Below are positions 40,440 through 43,189 of a stretch of 43,189 nucleotides of DNA, one piece after another. Position 1 is the first letter of the stretch; every line of letters begins with the position of its first letter. Origin of the DNA: Poteriospumella lacustris (Eukaryota > Sar > Chrysophyceae > Chromulinales > Dinobryaceae); the NCBI GenBank assembly GCA_008000375.1, contig SMOI01000065.1, forward strand, positions 93,485-136,673, read 5' to 3'. The notes beneath the pieces are model-generated. The model was given only the letters and a program-made list of their open reading frames with translations, was not told the origin of the DNA and ran no database searches. A program made the translations under genes and the position numbers.

Positions 40440-41509
40440 TTACGTCTGAAGGGTGAAAGGGCTGGACTCTGCTGCAGGTGGTGAGCTCATGAACACGTCG
40501 AACGATGGAAACGCTGGTTTCCATTGCAAATAGGCCTTCGAAAATGATCCGTCGCAACGCTTTCCGAGCGGTCCCGAATCAGTACGAAACTACGCATACG
40601 CATACCAACCGTGCTCAATAAAAATGGACAACGTTACTCCCCGGTCATGTACACCGCACTTACCTGAGGCATCTTGGCGCCAGGAAATAAGCCGGAGGAC
40701 AACGCAGCCTCGCATATCTCCTTTTTCGTCACAGTTTTATCATCAACAGCCATGAGAACCATTCGTTTGACCGAAGCGTTCAATGCAGCAACGACGAAAC
40801 TAGCCGCGTCTTCGTAGTGAATCATGTTCACAATGCCATTGGAATTCGTTTCCACTGGTTTTCCATCATTTTCCATTCGGAACCAGTAAGTATGTGGTCC
40901 TCGATCCTTCGTATACAAACCAGCGAGACGCACGACAGTTCCATGGTTTGCCAAGACAACATCTTCTGCTGCAATCAGATTCATCGCCCGAGGAGATTGA
41001 GTATCTACTCTCGACCATTCATGAATGATATCTTCCCGAAGATCACCATAAACCGCTAAGGATGATGTGAAAATGAGGGATCCTCCTCCGGAAGGCCCTC
41101 GCCAAACGGTCATGGCATCGCGAATGGCCCCTGGGTAGTCCGAAGAGGAAGACGGAGGGAGAGAGACGACGACATTCTTCGCAGACGTTTCGTCTTCAAC
41201 AGTTCGCGACGCTCTCAATCGAGGAATGACCCCAAATGAATTCATGCGATCATGACGATTGGGAGTTGCAGTTTCCCCTACGACACTAGCATGAGGATGT
41301 TGCTGCTTGTACTGTCTGCAGATCGATTCGCCCAAGGTTCCAGCTCCTACTACCCATAGATCATGAACAGTCTCGGAGGATAAACCTTCATTTCTACTTT
41401 CAAATGGCTGCATGTTGGCCCTCATCTTCTGGCGGAACGGTTGCTTCAAGCTGAACCATTGAAATGCAGCACAAACTTGAATGATCAACAGCAGCGGAAT
41501 AACTACCAT
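40440..41509 (-). CDS. Rossmann-fold NAD(P)-binding protein, extended-SDR/YeeZ-like
   Basis: Two exons, 41509-40664 and 40589-40440, 331 aa. The intron (40590-40663; GTAAGT...GCGTAG) joins KMPQ to FRTDSGPLGK. Without it the frame ends after a short unrelated tail, while exon 2 adds KAYLQWKPAFPSFDVF, the usual C-terminal motif of this group. An N-terminal hydrophobic segment (VVIPLLLIIQVCAAF) suggests a signal anchor or organelle targeting. The nucleotide-binding loop is LWVVGAGTLGESICRQY, followed by an SDR-like core with IFTSSLAVYGD, the Ser of the active site region, and LAGLYTKDRGP. Bacterial YeeZ and related atypical SDRs are the closest resemblance by eye; substrate unknown. Start is the first ATG, the frame continuing upstream only to a TTG. 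Convergent with the propeller gene, 108 nt away. Confidence 0.8.
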
Positions 41510-41896
41510 CACGTATGGAGGAAGGGAATCAAAAAGCAAAGGAAGGTATCTTTGCAAGAGTGTGATTGTTCAACAAACAAAGAAAGAAACAAACATCGAC
41601 TCCCACTCCGGACTCTGGGATCGAATGCCGAAAGCTCGGACAAGATGACGATGACGTCATCGCCAAAAAAAGCCTCAAACAACCCAAGTCATCCCAACTG
41701 TGCACAAATTTTTCTGGGAGACTTCGGCGACCCTTCAAGATGCGCCAAGTTGCTGTCGTTCCGGCCTCCTTGAAGGTGCGTGTGGCAACGCTGAACAAGA
41801 AGTTTGGATCCGCGTGACGTGCAAGAGCAAAAAGGTCGACGTGCGCAACACTACCCGTTCACAATTGTATTATTGCAAGCTACATATATATTCAAA
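41510..41896. promoter_or_regulatory. Divergent promoter region with TATA-like box before the protease gene
   Basis: 387 nt between divergent starts. A TATA-like stretch (ACATATATATTC at 41883-41894) lies only a few bases before the protease ATG, so it is more likely leader sequence than a classical TATA box. An overlapping plus-strand frame 41566-41817 (83 codons, basic) has no recognisable similarity and is not called. Confidence 0.35.
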
Positions 41897-42981
41897 ATGC
41901 AGAACTACGTTTTGTTGGCTTCCCTTCTTGCCACTGTTGGCGCCACCAACATGATGGCCCGTGAGGTAATTTTTCGCGTTCGCCTGAAGGATTTAAAAAG
42001 TCACGATTTAAAGTTTCCTCTTTATCCTTTTCACAGCACTACGAGCACAAGTTCTTCGAGCACCTTCAGGCTTACGGTGTCAACTTGAAGGACGGTGCTG
42101 AGTACGTTCAGCGTCTTCAGATCTTCGCCGACAACGTCGATTTGATCGAGACCCACAACGCCAACCCCAAGCACACCTACAAGCTTGGCTTGAACCAGTT
42201 CGCTCACTTGACCTTCTCCGAGTTCATGGATGCTGTTAAGATTGGTGGTACTCGCACCCCTAACTTGCGCCGTGCCAACAACGGCCGTGTCCACGAAGCC
42301 CCTAAGGATGTCTCTGCCTTGCCTTCCACTGTTGACTGGGTTTCCAAGGGTGCTGTCACTCCTGTGAAGAACCAGGGCCAGTGCGGCTCTTGCTGGTCTT
42401 TCTCCACCACTGGTGCTCTTGAAGGTGCCTACTACAACAAGTATGGCAACTTGCTCTCCTTCTCTGAGCAACAGTTGGTTTCTTGCGACGTCGGTGGTGC
42501 CGATGCTGGCTGCAACGGTGGCTGGATGGACGACGCCTTCACCTTCGTCCAGAAGAACGGTGGTATCACCACTGAGGACCAATATCCTTACACTTCCGGT
42601 ACCACCCAGAAGTCCGGCACCTGCACCAAGACTGGTTACACCAACGTTGCTGCTGCTGCCCCTAAGTCCTACACCGACGTCACTGCTAACAGCGTCAACG
42701 CTTTGATGTCTGCCGTTGCTCAGCAACCCGTCTCTATCGCCATCCAGGCCAACCAAGCCGCGTTCCAATTGTACAAGTCTGGTGTCCTCACTGGCAAGTG
42801 CGGTCAGAACCTTGACCACGGTGTCTTGTTGGTCGGTTACGGTACCGACAATGGTGTTGACTACTGGAAGGTCAAGAACTCTTGGGGTGACTCCTGGGGT
42901 GAGGGTGGATACATCCGCATCGAGCGCTCTGATGCCGACTTGTGCGGTGTCCTTGATGCTGCTTCTTATCCTAACCTGTAA
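41897..42981 (+). CDS. Secreted papain-family (C1A) cysteine protease
   Basis: Two exons, 41897-41965 and 42037-42981, 337 aa. Cathepsin L-like endopeptidase made as a proenzyme. Exon 1 encodes a signal peptide (YVLLASLLATVGA). Residues about 24-112 form an I29-type inhibitory propeptide with the ERFNIN-like helix and GLNQFAHLTFSEF. The mature enzyme starts near LPSTVDW (118) and has oxyanion Gln136, catalytic Cys142 in QGQCGSCWSFS, His284 in LDHGVLLVGYG and Asn304 in NSWGDSWGEGGYIRI; the CNGGWMDDAF motif and paired Cys are present. All catalytic residues are intact. Codon use is visibly biased to C-ending and TTG codons, suggesting high expression. Destination is lysosome/vacuole or the outside; the sequence shows no retention signal. 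Confidence 0.95.
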
Positions 42982-43189
42982 ATTGCAGGTTCTCTGGAAC
43001 AAACTAACTCGGTGTGCTTCGAGATGTGAGCAAGCAAGTGTGTGTGACTTGTCCACATCGTTTCGAAACACACCCACTAGGTGGATTGTTAGTTCACACA
43101 CACATTCATTTCATTGTTAGTTAGCATTATACTTTTTCGACTGACATATGGAATGCCAATCGCTCGATGTATTATTGTTAGAGGGACCA
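42982..43189. other. 3' flank of the protease gene to the window edge
   Basis: 208 nt containing CA/TG-rich stretches (GTGTGTGTGAC, CACACACACA). No gene start seen before the window ends. Confidence 0.5.

Noticed and set aside
41566-41817. 83-codon basic open frame upstream of the papain-type protease
   Set aside because: Overlaps the promoter and the first bases of a divergent gene; the minus strand is equally open; no recognised features.

Overview
This is a nuclear eukaryotic window. Nearly every gene has short GT-AG introns (about 53-80 nt), intergenic gaps are mostly a few hundred bases, and the proteins are eukaryotic: SKP1, a DDX60-type helicase, an RNF216-type RBR ligase, a golgin, a SNARE and a protein O-fucosyltransferase family member. 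Gene density, intron size and gene mix suggest a compact protist genome, perhaps a stramenopile/oomycete. That lineage is an inference from gene style; no marker gene fixes it.

Layout. 1-1045 is the 5' part of an amino-acid/ethanolamine-type permease (minus). 1.7-13.2 kb is a giant palindrome: two identical convergent copies of a 1755-aa DDX60-like helicase around a roughly 470-nt asymmetric spacer. 13.6-14.7 kb is a DUF3431-like gene. 14.9-18.8 kb holds two tandem minus-strand paralogs encoding six-pass membrane proteins with the same exon plan. About 19.0-24.1 kb is a Helitron (minus) whose Rep-helicase reading frame becomes continuous once one 53-nt intron is removed; its right edge lies just upstream of the second membrane-protein gene. 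24.3-25.9 kb is a four-exon gene joining a dysferlin (DysF) domain to a Qa-type SNARE motif and ending in a CaaX-like tetrapeptide. 26.4-27.7 kb is an O-fucosyltransferase-like secretory protein. 28.1-29.5 kb is a second palindrome of convergent, almost identical SKP1 genes. 29.9-43.0 kb is ordinary gene-dense DNA: golgin-84-like, ABHD11-like, RNF216-like, organellar ABC-F ATPase, a type II membrane protein with a propeller-like ectodomain, a Rossmann-fold SDR-like protein and a secreted papain-type protease.

Two themes stand out. First, two unrelated genes (helicase and SKP1) sit as convergent inverted pairs whose near-perfect identity covers exons and intron but collapses at or near the ends of the coding region. 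This looks like gene conversion restricted to the genes, or duplication followed by homogenisation, rather than an assembly mirror, because spacers and flanks differ. Second, several products serve the endomembrane system (DysF-SNARE, golgin, O-fucosyltransferase-like, secreted protease) or ubiquitin signalling (SKP1 pair, RNF216-like). They alternate in strand and show no operon-like organisation, so I do not infer a shared pathway from proximity.

No rRNA, tRNA or CRISPR array was recognised. Exon boundaries were assigned by eye from GT-AG sites, preserved reading frame and, where available, paralog agreement; no transcript evidence was available.
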